Positions 1 to 8,729 of a DNA stretch of 64,000 nt are shown one piece after another. The stretch's first letter is position 1. Each line of letters opens with the position of its first letter. This DNA is from Shewanella maritima. GTDB taxonomy: Bacteria; Pseudomonadota; Gammaproteobacteria; Enterobacterales; Shewanellaceae. The notes beneath the pieces were generated by a model. That model saw only the letters and a list, made by a program, of their open reading frames with translations. It made no database searches and was not told the origin of the DNA. Where the stretch lies: NCBI RefSeq assembly GCF_004295345.1, contig NZ_CP036200.1:2588501-2652500 (forward strand), read 5' to 3'. The position numbers and the translations under genes were made by a program.

Positions 1-3000
1 AGCGTTCCTGCAAATACCCATATTGATGTTTATAAGGACTTACAGTTTTTGTTTAATTTTCTTGATAACGACAAGCTCAACGAATTGAGCGATAAACTCA
101 AATCCATGTTCGATGATAACGCAGAGCAAGCAAAAGCGAGTGTGGCAACCAAGTCATCTACCCCGAGTCACCAAACCGCCCAAGTAAAACCTAGTGCCGA
201 ACAGCCAACTGCTGAAGATAAGGTGCATGTTGCTACCGCTGAGTACAGTAATTTAGATGTTTCAAGCTTTCTACCTTCAGATACGCCAACTAAAAGTACT
301 ACAACTAAAAAGAATAGAAAATCAATGGCTTTTACCGATTTGCAATCAGCTTATGCCGAGCTAGATAACGCTTCAAAGCATATCATTCAAGAACTTGCCG
401 TAATGGCAGCGGCTAAATACTTTACTGAAAATAGTGACAGCACTCATGAAGACATGGGTTCTGCCAAGGTTGTTGATGATAAAGCGCTGCTTGGTGCCTT
501 TTTAGCCAGTAGACCTTTGTTAAATGCATTGGCAGAGCGCTTTGGGTGCCAGCACTACCAAATCGTGTTCCCACCAGTTGTGTATGAGCAAAGGTTACAG
601 CTAGAGCAAGTCGCCGAGACCCGTAGCTTTGGCGAGCCGACGACAACCTGGTATCAATTGGCAAAACGCAATGCTCCCAAATTAAGATTTCCGCAAATAA
701 TAAAGGAATGTTTGCTTAGTGCTATATCTGCCGATGGCAAGCTCGACGTAGCGGAGTTTGTTGATAGTCTTTGCAATAGCAATATTGCCTTATTTGAGCT
801 GCTTAAGCAGCAAAACCAGGTCGCCAACCGCCTGATAAATTCAGCGCAAACTAGTCAACGAATGAAAAAGGCGTTGGCTGATAAAGTGATTGGTCAGTCT
901 TATGCGATTGAGCAGTTATGCCAGGGGTATTTAAGCTCATGTATTGAAACTCATAGCGGGCCAAGAGCGATTTATACTTTTCTTGGACCATCTGGTGTAG
1001 GTAAAACCTATTTGGCTACCGAGTTTATCGATGAGCTAAACGCGTGTGAAGGCAGTGGCTACCAGTATAAGATGTTTAAGATGGAAGGTTATTGCGATAA
1101 GCGCGATCCATCAAAGTTATTTGGTAGTGGTATTCAGTACATAGATGCTAGCTTAGGAACCTTAACCTCTTTTGTTCGTGCTAACCCTCGCAGCGTGTTG
1201 ATTTTTGATGAAATAGAAAAAGCTCACCCCAATGTGATTCAGTCGTTATTGTCGGTGCTGGATAGCGGTATTGCTAAAGACAATACCAGTCAGGAAGATG
1301 TCGACTTCAGTCAGTGCTTTATCTTGTTCACATCTAATCTAGGCCAGGACTTACTTGCAAGTAAGCCGCAAAACAAACAGCTCAGTGTGTTTGACGTGCT
1401 ATCTAGCTCAGTGGCAAATGGCAGTAATACCCGATTATCGCCAGAGTTTATTAACCGTCTGGCAAAAGGTAACGCAGTAATGTTCTCACCATTAAAGGTG
1501 AATCATTTATTGGCGTTAGCCGAACGCAGTCTGCGGTCGAGTCAAGAGCAAAAAGGGTTGAGTTATCATTGGCCTGAAAACTTTGCCAGTTTTATGCTTA
1601 AAACCATGGCGCCTGATTTATCAGTGCGCAGACTTAACGGCCGTTTGTCACAGCTGCAATCACAACTGCTTACTCAAGGTGCAAGCCTGTTAGATGCCAA
1701 CAGATCTGAGCTTGAGATTACCGTTGATGTCGAGACGAAGCCGTTAATGGAGCCCTGTCAGCCAAGTATTCTGGTACTCGACGACGACCCTAGAGTATTT
1801 AGTGCGTTAAATGAATTACCAGCAGAGTACAACTGTCACCTGTGCGACGAGCCGACTCAGTTATCGGCCCTGGTAAGTCAGGTTCGCCCTGACGTGTTAT
1901 TACTTGATTTACAACTCGTTGAAAAACTAGGTCAACCACTAGATAGCTATTTAGCGCAGCATTTAGCTGATGTACCGCTAATGCCTATTTTTACCTACCA
2001 GCTGCTATCAGGTTATGAAACACATAAGCCTACAGGGGCTGATGTGCTTGCCAGTTGTCATGATATTCGTGAACACTTTAATCTCATCCCGGCACAAGAA
2101 AACTGGCTGACTAGTATGCTGACTGTTGTGAGTGATGAGTTGCATATGGAGCGAAGCTTGCAGCAAATGCAGCGCAGGAACTTGCAGCTCGATTACCAAT
2201 TAACAATGCAGTCATCGACGAGCGGGTTAAGTGTATGCTATCACGAGCTAGGCTATGTGCAGCAAGTGCAAAGTCAGGATGTCCGCTGTGACGAGCTATT
2301 TAGTCATGATGTGCCCACAGAAACGCTAGCCGATGTTGTTGGGCTAGAGCGTGCGAAAGATCGTTTAACTCAGGTATTGCAGTGGCTTAAGTCGCCACAC
2401 CAGCTTGCCGCGTACAATGTCAAACCTCCGAGTGGTTTCTTGTTTGCCGGTCCATCTGGCACTGGAAAAACCTTGCTGGCAAGAGCCCTTGCTGGCGAAA
2501 GCCAGTTGCCTTTCTTTAGTGTGTCATCATCAAGCATATCTGCGTCGCATTCAGGTGGCAGTGCTGACAATATTAAAAAACTGTTTGCTGCAGCGAGGCG
2601 CTATGCTCCATCAATAGTGTTTATTGATGAAATAGATGCTATCGCGGGGCAAAGAACAAGTGGCGAAAGCAGTGCTGATAAAGACCGTAACCTAACGGTT
2701 AATGCCTTGCTCACTGAAATGGATGGCTTTGATCAGTCTGCCGGGCAAGTGTTTGTTATGGCTGCGACCAACTTACCAGAGTTATTAGACTCCGCCTTGA
2801 TGCGTCCTGGGCGCTTTGATGAAACCATTTATTGTGACTTACCTAATAGTGCCGCAAGAAATGCGTTCTTTAAACGCTTTGCAGATAAATACCAATTACC
2901 CCTAAGTGATGAGTTGCTTATCGACTTGGTAAGTGCGTCGCGTGGCATGTCGGCAGCGCAAATTGAGCAGGTTTTCAGAGAGACAATCTATAGCGCAGTT

Positions 3001-3633
3001 AGCGAGGGCAAAGAAGTGACTTTTGCCAACTTGCAACAAACCATGATCCGGGTTAGTTACGGCACTCCGTCTGAAAATATTTCGATGTCGGATGAGGAGA
3101 AAAAACGCACAGCGTATCATGAAGCAGGGCACTTGTTGGTCTCAAAGCTGTTGTTCCCAAATCGTGAAGTAGACTTTGTTACCATTGAACCCCGCAATCA
3201 AGCGTTAGGGTTTGTGGCTCTGCGACCAAGTGAAAGCTATGAAAGCTTGTCTAAAACCACAGCTATGTCGCACCTTGAAGTTATGCTCGCGGGACGCATG
3301 GCTGAGAAAATTCTAACCGGTAATAGTGACGAGGTGAGTGCTGGTGCCAGTAATGACATTGAAAAAGCCACTAACCTAGCCATGCACGTGATTTACGAAG
3401 CTGGGCTAGATGAAGAGTTGGGGCCGCTTAATATCAAGCTATTAACCCGCTATGAGGAAAGTGACTTATTGTTGCAAGCTCAGCAAAGCGTACGCAACTG
3501 GCTAGTGACCGCCGAGCAAAGTGTCGAGCTTCGTTTAGTCAGCCATAAGCCTTTGCTTGATAAAATCGCTGATGCGCTAACTACTCATGAGTCATTGTTA
3601 GCTGAGCAAATTAATGCTTTGTTTGAAGATTAA
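1..3633 (+). CDS. Clp-like AAA+ / receiver-like / FtsH-like AAA+ M41 protease fusion, 5' partial
   Basis: The frame is open from base 1 to the stop at 3633. Numbering from the TTG at 49, the protein has a low-complexity Ser/Thr/Lys N-terminus (about 20-95) and a helical region (95-280). A Clp D2-type AAA+ domain follows: Walker A GPSGVGKT 313-320, Walker B IFDEIEKAHP from 385, sensor-1 N430, PEFINR arginine finger 465-470. A receiver-like domain has acidic residues 578-580, D620 as phosphoacceptor candidate and no clear conserved Lys. After a coiled-coil-like linker comes an FtsH-type AAA+ domain (Walker A 801-808, D860-E861, MRPGRFD) and an M41 peptidase (HEAGH 1024-1028, third zinc ligand D1103). 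No transmembrane segment is visible. Inferred role: a soluble ATP-dependent protease or remodelling factor under signal input. TTG 49 with AAGGA upstream could be a start, but upstream codons read as protein, so the true start is probably outside the window. I do not know a characterised homologue. Confidence 0.82.
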   Translation, partial: SVPANTHIDVYKDLQFLFNFLDNDKLNELSDKLKSMFDDNAEQAKASVATKSSTPSHQTAQVKPSAEQPTAEDKVHVATAEYSNLDVSSFLPSDTPTKSTTTKKNRKSMAFTDLQSAYAELDNASKHIIQELAVMAAAKYFTENSDSTHEDMGSAKVVDDKALLGAFLASRPLLNALAERFGCQHYQIVFPPVVYEQRLQLEQVAETRSFGEPTTTWYQLAKRNAPKLRFPQIIKECLLSAISADGKLDVAEFVDSLCNSNIALFELLKQQNQVANRLINSAQTSQRMKKALADKVIGQSYAIEQLCQGYLSSCIETHSGPRAIYTFLGPSGVGKTYLATEFIDELNACEGSGYQYKMFKMEGYCDKRDPSKLFGSGIQYIDASLGTLTSFVRANPRSVLIFDEIEKAHPNVIQSLLSVLDSGIAKDNTSQEDVDFSQCFILFTSNLGQDLLASKPQNKQLSVFDVLSSSVANGSNTRLSPEFINRLAKGNAVMFSPLKVNHLLALAERSLRSSQEQKGLSYHWPENFASFMLKTMAPDLSVRRLNGRLSQLQSQLLTQGASLLDANRSELEITVDVETKPLMEPCQPSILVLDDDPRVFSALNELPAEYNCHLCDEPTQLSALVSQVRPDVLLLDLQLVEKLGQPLDSYLAQHLADVPLMPIFTYQLLSGYETHKPTGADVLASCHDIREHFNLIPAQENWLTSMLTVVSDELHMERSLQQMQRRNLQLDYQLTMQSSTSGLSVCYHELGYVQQVQSQDVRCDELFSHDVPTETLADVVGLERAKDRLTQVLQWLKSPHQLAAYNVKPPSGFLFAGPSGTGKTLLARALAGESQLPFFSVSSSSISASHSGGSADNIKKLFAAARRYAPSIVFIDEIDAIAGQRTSGESSADKDRNLTVNALLTEMDGFDQSAGQVFVMAATNLPELLDSALMRPGRFDETIYCDLPNSAARNAFFKRFADKYQLPLSDELLIDLVSASRGMSAAQIEQVFRETIYSAVSEGKEVTFANLQQTMIRVSYGTPSENISMSDEEKKRTAYHEAGHLLVSKLLFPNREVDFVTIEPRNQALGFVALRPSESYESLSKTTAMSHLEVMLAGRMAEKILTGNSDEVSAGASNDIEKATNLAMHVIYEAGLDEELGPLNIKLLTRYEESDLLLQAQQSVRNWLVTAEQSVELRLVSHKPLLDKIADALTTHESLLAEQINALFED

Positions 3634-3673
3634 CTTACGAAAAGGCGTTCATTCTCCCTCAAAGTAAAATGGT

Positions 3674-3719
3674 AAGTCCTAGCAGCATTATTGCATCGCG
3701 CCTGCTAGGGCTTTGTTTT
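3674..3719 (+). terminator. Intrinsic terminator after the AAA+ protease gene
   Basis: CCTAGCAG (3678-3685) pairs with CTGCTAGG (3702-3709). Four further outer pairs include one G-U. The loop is 16 nt and a T-rich tail follows. The large loop makes it only moderately convincing. Confidence 0.55.
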
Positions 3720-3766
3720 ACAATAACCGCTAAGTTTATCCGTCTATTCAGCAAAGGCAGCCTTTC

Positions 3767-4780
3767 ATGCCCGTCTCTTTACAGCAATACAATACTCTAG
3801 GGCTAGCGCAGTCATGCCAAGCACTAGAAGTCATTGAGTCTAAATCACAGTTAGTCACAGCGTGCCAGCAGCTCAAAGTAAACAATACGCCTATGTTGAT
3901 ATTAGGCGGTGGCAGCAACGTGATTTTAACCGCTGATTTTGCTGGCACATGCCTACAAATGAATAGCAAAGGCATAGAAGTTCATCAGGTTGACGGCGGT
4001 GTAGAGTTGATGGTGCAGGCGGGTGAAGACTGGCATCAATTAGTCGAGTTTTGCTTAGCGCATGGTTATTACGGCCTAGAGAATCTGGCGTTGATCCCGG
4101 GCACCGTTGGCGCGGCGCCAATTCAAAATATTGGGGCGTATGGCCTCGAGTTAAGCCAGTTTTGTCGCTCTGTCGAGTATCTAGACCTTGAGTCGCTCAC
4201 TTTCAAAACGCTAAATAACAGTCAGTGCGAGTTTGCCTACCGAGATTCGGTTTTCAAGCATCAGTTAAAAGAAAAGGCGATCATTAGCGCTGTGACCTTG
4301 TTTATCCCCAATGATTGGCAACCGAACCTGAGTTATGGTCCGCTAACTCATTTAATCGGTACAGATGTTAGCGCTAAGCAGGTATTTGATTGTGTGTGCG
4401 CAACGCGCATGAGTAAGCTGCCCGACCCTAAAGTGCTGGGTAATGTCGGCAGCTTTTTTAAAAATCCGATTATTGATGGGCAACAGTTTGCTGAGTTAAA
4501 ACAGCGGTTTGACGGGATTGTCGGCTATGAGCAAGACAACGGTTCGGTGAAAGTTGCTGCCGGTTGGTTAATCGATAATGCGGGTTTGAAGGGGTATCAG
4601 CAAGGTGCAGTCGGTGTTCATCATCAACAAGCGTTAGTGCTAGTGAATTTGGGTGGTGCAAACGGCGCGGATATCCGCGCTTTGGCGCATTACGTTGTTG
4701 AGGTCGTCGAACGTAAGTTTGCTATTCGTTTACATGCAGAGCCGAGAGTGTTTGGCGAACAAGGAGAGATAAGCCTATGA
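3767..4780 (+). CDS. murB: UDP-N-acetylenolpyruvoylglucosamine reductase
   Basis: MurB is the cytoplasmic FAD-dependent reductase that uses NADPH to convert UDP-GlcNAc-enolpyruvate to UDP-MurNAc in peptidoglycan synthesis. The 337-residue protein has the FAD-binding segment LGGGSNVIL near residue 45 and the GLENLALIPGTVGAAP block. The catalytic residues fall at the same numbers as in E. coli: R159 (YRDS), S229 (NVGSFF) and E325 (HAEPRVFG). It is therefore a type I enzyme of normal length. The ATG at 3767 has an AAAGG-like ribosome site. The stop overlaps the start of birA by 4 bp (ATGA), so the two are translationally coupled, as in E. coli. Confidence 0.97.
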   Translation: MPVSLQQYNTLGLAQSCQALEVIESKSQLVTACQQLKVNNTPMLILGGGSNVILTADFAGTCLQMNSKGIEVHQVDGGVELMVQAGEDWHQLVEFCLAHGYYGLENLALIPGTVGAAPIQNIGAYGLELSQFCRSVEYLDLESLTFKTLNNSQCEFAYRDSVFKHQLKEKAIISAVTLFIPNDWQPNLSYGPLTHLIGTDVSAKQVFDCVCATRMSKLPDPKVLGNVGSFFKNPIIDGQQFAELKQRFDGIVGYEQDNGSVKVAAGWLIDNAGLKGYQQGAVGVHHQQALVLVNLGGANGADIRALAHYVVEVVERKFAIRLHAEPRVFGEQGEISL

Positions 4781-5739
4781 GTAACCAACATTGGTCGAGA
4801 AAGCGACAAATCTTACAATTATTAAGTGCGCAGCGTTTTGTATCAGGTGAGACCATTGCCAAGCATATAGGCTTAAGCCGAGGCGCGGTTAATCAGCATA
4901 TTGATGCGATGGCTGAATATGGTATCGATATATATAGCGTTAAGGGTAAAGGTTATCAGCTAGCATCTGCGGTGAGCCTGATTGACGAGGCTGAGCTTAT
5001 TGCCAACATCGATAAGCGTTGCTTTTATTTTGATGAAATTGACAGTACCAATGCTTTTGTTATGGGTCATGCTGCTGAGCTGGCAAGCGGCGACTTTTGT
5101 GTTGCTGAGTATCAGTCGCAAGGGCGAGGGCGTCGAGGGCGCGCATGGCAATCGCCATACGGACATCATTTATATACCTCACTATTTTGGCGTAGCCAGT
5201 TAGCGCCTCAGCAATTAATGGGGCTAAGCCTAGTGGTTGGCTGCGCGTTGGTTAAGGTGCTACAGGATTTTGGGGTGACTGAGCTAGGGCTTAAATGGCC
5301 AAATGACATCTATCTTGAAGGGCGTAAGCTCGCGGGTGTGCTGGTGGAGCTTGGGCAAAATCAAACTCAAGGCGTTGAGTTAGTTATTGGTATTGGCTTA
5401 AACATGAATATGCCAGCGACTCAGGGAAATCAAATTGATCAACCTTGGAGTGACTTGTCGCATCTTGATAAGAGCATGAGTAAAACCCAACTGCTGATCG
5501 CGCTGCATAAACAGCTAACTTGTGATTTACGTGAGTTTGAGGCGAATGGCTTGGCAAGCTTTATTGAGCGTTGGAATCAGGCTGATTTATTTATGCAAAA
5601 GCAGGTTAAACTATTGATGGCGCCGAATGAAGTTCATGGTGTTTATCATGGCATTGATAATCAAGGTGCTGTGGTACTTGAAACTGAAGCTGGTATGAAG
5701 AGCTTTATTGGCGGCGAGATCACTCTGCGTTCAAACTAA
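4777..5739 (+). CDS. birA: Bifunctional biotin-[acetyl-CoA-carboxylase] ligase / biotin operon repressor
   Basis: BirA makes biotinyl-5'-AMP, transfers biotin to AccB, and represses the bio operon when charged. The 320 residues match E. coli BirA (321). There is an N-terminal winged helix-turn-helix (about 1-60, GETIAKHIGLSRGAVNQHI). The catalytic domain has the ATP/biotin loop GRGRRGRAW near 115 and KWPNDIYLEGRKLAGVLVE near 170. A small C-terminal SH3-like domain follows. The DNA-binding domain marks it as the regulatory type, not ligase only. It starts inside the murB stop and is followed by a strong two-way terminator facing coaA. Confidence 0.96.
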   Translation: MSNQHWSRKRQILQLLSAQRFVSGETIAKHIGLSRGAVNQHIDAMAEYGIDIYSVKGKGYQLASAVSLIDEAELIANIDKRCFYFDEIDSTNAFVMGHAAELASGDFCVAEYQSQGRGRRGRAWQSPYGHHLYTSLFWRSQLAPQQLMGLSLVVGCALVKVLQDFGVTELGLKWPNDIYLEGRKLAGVLVELGQNQTQGVELVIGIGLNMNMPATQGNQIDQPWSDLSHLDKSMSKTQLLIALHKQLTCDLREFEANGLASFIERWNQADLFMQKQVKLLMAPNEVHGVYHGIDNQGAVVLETEAGMKSFIGGEITLRSN

Positions 5740-5775
5740 AGCTCGTGGGTTAGATAAGTTCGTGGCTCAGATAAA

Positions 5776-5805
5776 CAAAAGGCGCTGAAATTTGAGCGCC
5801 TTTTG
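5776..5805. terminator. Bidirectional terminator between birA and coaA
   Basis: An 11-bp perfect stem, CAAAAGGCGCT (5776-5786) with its complement at 5795-5805, has an 8-nt loop. T-rich flanks on both strands let it serve the convergent genes birA and coaA. Confidence 0.85.
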
Positions 5806-5822
5806 TATTTGTGGATGTCGCG

Positions 5823-6773
5823 TTATTTTTTCAATAACACTTTATCCATTAGATGGTTGGCACCTTTGGTCAAGATCAAATCCGCGCGCTCGCGGGTTGG
5901 CAAAATATTGAGCTTTAAGTTAGGGCCGTTGATGGTATCCCAAATATTAGCAGCAATGGCGTTGGCCTCGGCATCTGTCAGCTTCGAGTAGTGGTTAAAG
6001 TATGACTTAGGGTTAGCAAATGCCCCTTGTCTAAATTGCAAGAAACGCTGCATGTACCACTCTTTCAATAGTGACTCTTCAGCATCTACATAAATAGAGA
6101 AATCAACAAAATCAGACACAAACGGTTTGCGCGACTCGACTAAGGTATCGGCATCGGTTTGCAACACGTTTAAACCTTCAAGAATAAGAATATCTGGTTG
6201 GCGAATAGGTTGGTGCTCGTCGTGACGGCGGTCATAAGTGACGTGAGAGTACAAGGGTGCAAGCACTTCATCATGGCCAGCTTTGACATCGGCAATAAAC
6301 TGACTGAGCATTTTCTTATCGTAACTTTCGGGGAAGCCTTTACGCTTCATTAAGCCTTTGCGTTTGAGGTCTGCTAGCGGGTACAAAAAGCCGTCAGTGG
6401 TAACTAAGTCAACCTTTGGGTGCTGTGGCCAGCGTTGCAGTAGTGTTTGCAAGATACGGGCTGTAGTGCTTTTACCTACGGCGACACTGCCTGAGATACT
6501 AATAATGTAAGGACTGTGGTCGACTTTATGATCTAAGAATTGGTTAAGCACGAAACTACGTTGCTGTTTAGCATCGATGATCAGGTTAAGTAGTCGACTT
6601 AACGGCAAATAGATGTCTGTAACTTCAGCTAATGAAAGTTGCTCGTTCATGCCTTGCAGGTCAACCAGCTCAGTTTCGCTCAAAGTAAGCGGCACCGATT
6701 GGCGTAACTCTGCCCATTGTTCGCGATCGAAACGATGAAACAAGGCTTGTTGGATGCTATTAGTTGTATTCAT
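5823..6773 (-). CDS. coaA: Type I pantothenate kinase
   Basis: CoaA phosphorylates pantothenate, the first and controlling step of coenzyme A synthesis in the cytoplasm. The P-loop [12 protein letters not shown], the N-terminal [10 protein letters not shown] block and LPLSRLLNL identify the type I (E. coli) family. The start chosen is the ATG at 6773. It gives 316 residues, the E. coli length, and has AAGGA six bases upstream. An in-frame Met 18 codons upstream would add residues not found in the family. It is convergent with birA. The intergenic region to the tRNAs (6774-6948) holds a 7-bp hairpin at 6834-6853 and an A/T-rich stretch but no other gene. Confidence 0.95.
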   Translation of the reverse strand: MNTTNSIQQALFHRFDREQWAELRQSVPLTLSETELVDLQGMNEQLSLAEVTDIYLPLSRLLNLIIDAKQQRSFVLNQFLDHKVDHSPYIISISGSVAVGKSTTARILQTLLQRWPQHPKVDLVTTDGFLYPLADLKRKGLMKRKGFPESYDKKMLSQFIADVKAGHDEVLAPLYSHVTYDRRHDEHQPIRQPDILILEGLNVLQTDADTLVESRKPFVSDFVDFSIYVDAEESLLKEWYMQRFLQFRQGAFANPKSYFNHYSKLTDAEANAIAANIWDTINGPNLKLNILPTRERADLILTKGANHLMDKVLLKK

Positions 6774-6948
6774 GACCATTCCTTCGATTAGGTTGGCACA
6801 GTACCGCAAAACCATTAAGCGAAACAATAGTTAGCCTTGATTTGCCTCAAGGCCGATAGAAATTTGTGCATAAATGTGCGGAATTACCAACAACAAGCGT
6901 AAAAAAACACCGTTTGAGTGGTTTTTTCGGTTTTTTTTAATTTTATAG

Positions 6949-6977
6949 TTGCACTCAGCGCCACATTTACCTAATAT
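6949..6977 (+). promoter_or_regulatory. Sigma70 promoter of the tRNA(-tufB) operon
   Basis: TTGCAC (6949-6954), a 17-bp spacer and TAATAT (6972-6977). The first tRNA begins 18 bases after the -10 box, so the 5' leader would be only about 10 nt. A long T/A-rich stretch upstream could act as an UP element. Confidence 0.7.
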
Positions 6978-6995
6978 CCGTTTCCGAAATGACAC

Positions 6996-7071
<76 letters not shown>

Positions 7072-7078
7072 TTTTACT

Positions 7079-7163
7079 GGAGGGGTTCCCGAGTGGCCAA
7101 AGGGATCAGACTGTAAATCTGACGGCTCAGCCTTCGAAGGTTCGAATCCTTCTCCCTCCACCA
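7079..7163 (+). tRNA. tyrU: tRNA-Tyr (anticodon GTA)
   Basis: An 85-nt class II tRNA with a long variable arm (GCTCAGCCTTCGAAGG region). The anticodon loop is CTGTAAA, and CCA is encoded. It starts 7 nt after tRNA-Thr. Confidence 0.97.
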
Positions 7164-7199
7164 TTTTTTTAAGGCAGTTAGGTAGCCTTAGCAGGTTCC

Positions 7200-7273
7200 G
7201 CGGATGTCGTATAATGGTATTACTCCAGCCTTCCAAGCTGATAACGCGGGTTCGATTCCCGCCATCCGCTCCA
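7200..7273 (+). tRNA. glyT: tRNA-Gly (anticodon TCC)
   Basis: A 74-nt cloverleaf with acceptor GCGGATG/CATCCGC, anticodon loop CTTCCAA and encoded CCA. In E. coli a tRNA-Thr(GGT) gene follows at this position. Here none is found before tufB. Confidence 0.97.
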
Positions 7274-7356
7274 AATTGCTATCAAGATTAAATTAAACTT
7301 TAATCTTATCAGCACCTCCCCTGTTATATGCTAAGCTTAACTTCCAAAAAATAACT

Positions 7357-7388
7357 GATTCGATGTCATTATATGCGTCGGATTTTTT
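7357..7388 (+). terminator. Possible attenuator between tRNA cluster and tufB
   Basis: ATTCGATG (7358-7365) can pair with CGTCGGAT (7376-7383) using two G-U pairs, and a run of six T follows directly. It lies 50 nt before tufB, so it may cut tRNA transcripts partway or regulate tufB. A second AT-rich hairpin lies at 7284-7307 (9-bp stem). Neither is strong thermodynamically. Confidence 0.4.
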
Positions 7389-7435
7389 CTATATCTGTTT
7401 TTGCACGACCAAAGATTCTGGATTGAGGCGATATC

Positions 7436-8620
7436 ATGGCAAAAGAAAAATTTGAACGTAGTAAGCCGCACGTAAACGTGGGCACAATTGGTCACGTTGA
7501 CCATGGTAAAACTACTCTAACAGCGGCTATCTCTGCAGTATTAACTAAAGCATACGGCGGTGAGACTAAAGATTTCGCACAAATCGATAACGCTCCAGAA
7601 GAGCGTGAGCGTGGTATTACAATTAATACTTCTCACATCGAATATGATACTCCAACTCGTCACTACGCACACGTAGACTGCCCAGGTCACGCGGATTATG
7701 TTAAAAACATGATTACTGGTGCTGCACAGATGGACGGCGCAATCTTAGTAGTAGCAGCGACTGATGGCCCAATGCCACAGACTCGTGAGCACATCCTGCT
7801 TTCACGTCAGGTTGGTGTACCTTTCATCATCGTATTCATGAACAAATGTGACATGGTTGACGATGAAGAACTACTAGAACTAGTAGAAATGGAAGTTCGT
7901 GAACTTCTATCTGAGTACGACTTCCCAGGTGATGACCTACCAGTTATCCAAGGTTCTGCACTAGGCGCACTAAACGGTGAAGCTCAGTGGGAAGAGAAAG
8001 TAATCGAGCTTGCAGAAGCTTTAGATACTTACATCCCAGAGCCAGAGCGTGACATCGACAAGCCATTCCTACTACCGATTGAAGACGTATTCTCAATCCA
8101 AGGTCGTGGTACTGTAGTAACAGGTCGTGTTGAGCGTGGTATCATCACAGTAGGTGACGACGTAGAAATCGTTGGTATCAAAGACACTACAACTACAACT
8201 TGTACAGGTGTAGAAATGTTCCGTAAGCTGCTTGACGAAGGTCGTGCAGGTGAGAACTGTGGTGTACTACTACGTGGTACTAAGCGTGACGAAGTTGAGC
8301 GTGGTCAAGTACTAGCTAAGCCAGGTACAATCACTCCTCACACTTCTTTCGAATCAGAAGTATACGTACTATCTAAAGATGAAGGTGGTCGTCACACTCC
8401 ATTCTTCAAAGGTTACCGTCCACAGTTCTACTTCCGTACAACTGACGTAACAGGTACTATCGAGCTACCAGAAGGCGTAGAAATGGTAATGCCAGGTGAC
8501 AACATCAAGATGAATGTTACCCTAATTTACCCAATCGCGATGGACGAAGGTCTACGTTTCGCAATCCGTGAAGGTGGCCGCACAGTAGGTGCTGGTGTTG
8601 TAGCTAAAATCGTCGACTAA
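7436..8620 (+). CDS. tufB: Elongation factor Tu (copy next to tRNAs)
   Basis: EF-Tu is the GTPase that delivers aminoacyl-tRNA to the ribosomal A site. The 394 residues show G1 GHVDHGKTT (about 19-27), the switch I region RGITI, G3 DCPGH, G4 NKCD and the C-terminal beta-barrel domains. The protein is identical to the second copy at 24177-25361. The DNA also matches, including the stretch after the stop up to and including the terminator. This points to gene conversion between the copies. It starts with ATG (the other copy uses GTG), after GAGGCG. It lies downstream of three tRNA genes, the tufB position in E. coli. Confidence 0.98.
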   Translation: MAKEKFERSKPHVNVGTIGHVDHGKTTLTAAISAVLTKAYGGETKDFAQIDNAPEERERGITINTSHIEYDTPTRHYAHVDCPGHADYVKNMITGAAQMDGAILVVAATDGPMPQTREHILLSRQVGVPFIIVFMNKCDMVDDEELLELVEMEVRELLSEYDFPGDDLPVIQGSALGALNGEAQWEEKVIELAEALDTYIPEPERDIDKPFLLPIEDVFSIQGRGTVVTGRVERGIITVGDDVEIVGIKDTTTTTCTGVEMFRKLLDEGRAGENCGVLLRGTKRDEVERGQVLAKPGTITPHTSFESEVYVLSKDEGGRHTPFFKGYRPQFYFRTTDVTGTIELPEGVEMVMPGDNIKMNVTLIYPIAMDEGLRFAIREGGRTVGAGVVAKIVD

Positions 8621-8642
8621 TTTCGACAATTAAGTTACTGAG

Positions 8643-8668
8643 AAAAGGAAGCTTCGGCTTCCTTTTTT
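8643..8668 (+). terminator. Intrinsic terminator of tufB
   Basis: GGAAGC-TTCG-GCTTCC with flanking A and T runs (8643-8668) and a stable cUUCGg tetraloop. The tufA terminator has the same bases. Confidence 0.92.
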
Positions 8669-8729
8669 GTTTAGGGTGAAAAAATTGGTGCTTTTTCACA
8701 TTTTGTTGCCTCTACAAGCTAAGGTGTAG

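Noticed and set aside
49..51. TTG 49 as the definite start of the AAA+ protease gene
   Set aside because: Codons before it are open and look coding up to the window edge. It is kept only as an alternative.
1..3633. Protease gene as an artificial fusion of neighbouring clp and ftsH genes by a sequencing error
   Set aside because: Both motors, the receiver-like part and the linkers lie in one frame with even composition. Neither half has the N-terminal parts of ordinary Clp or FtsH at the junction. Not fully excluded without homologues.
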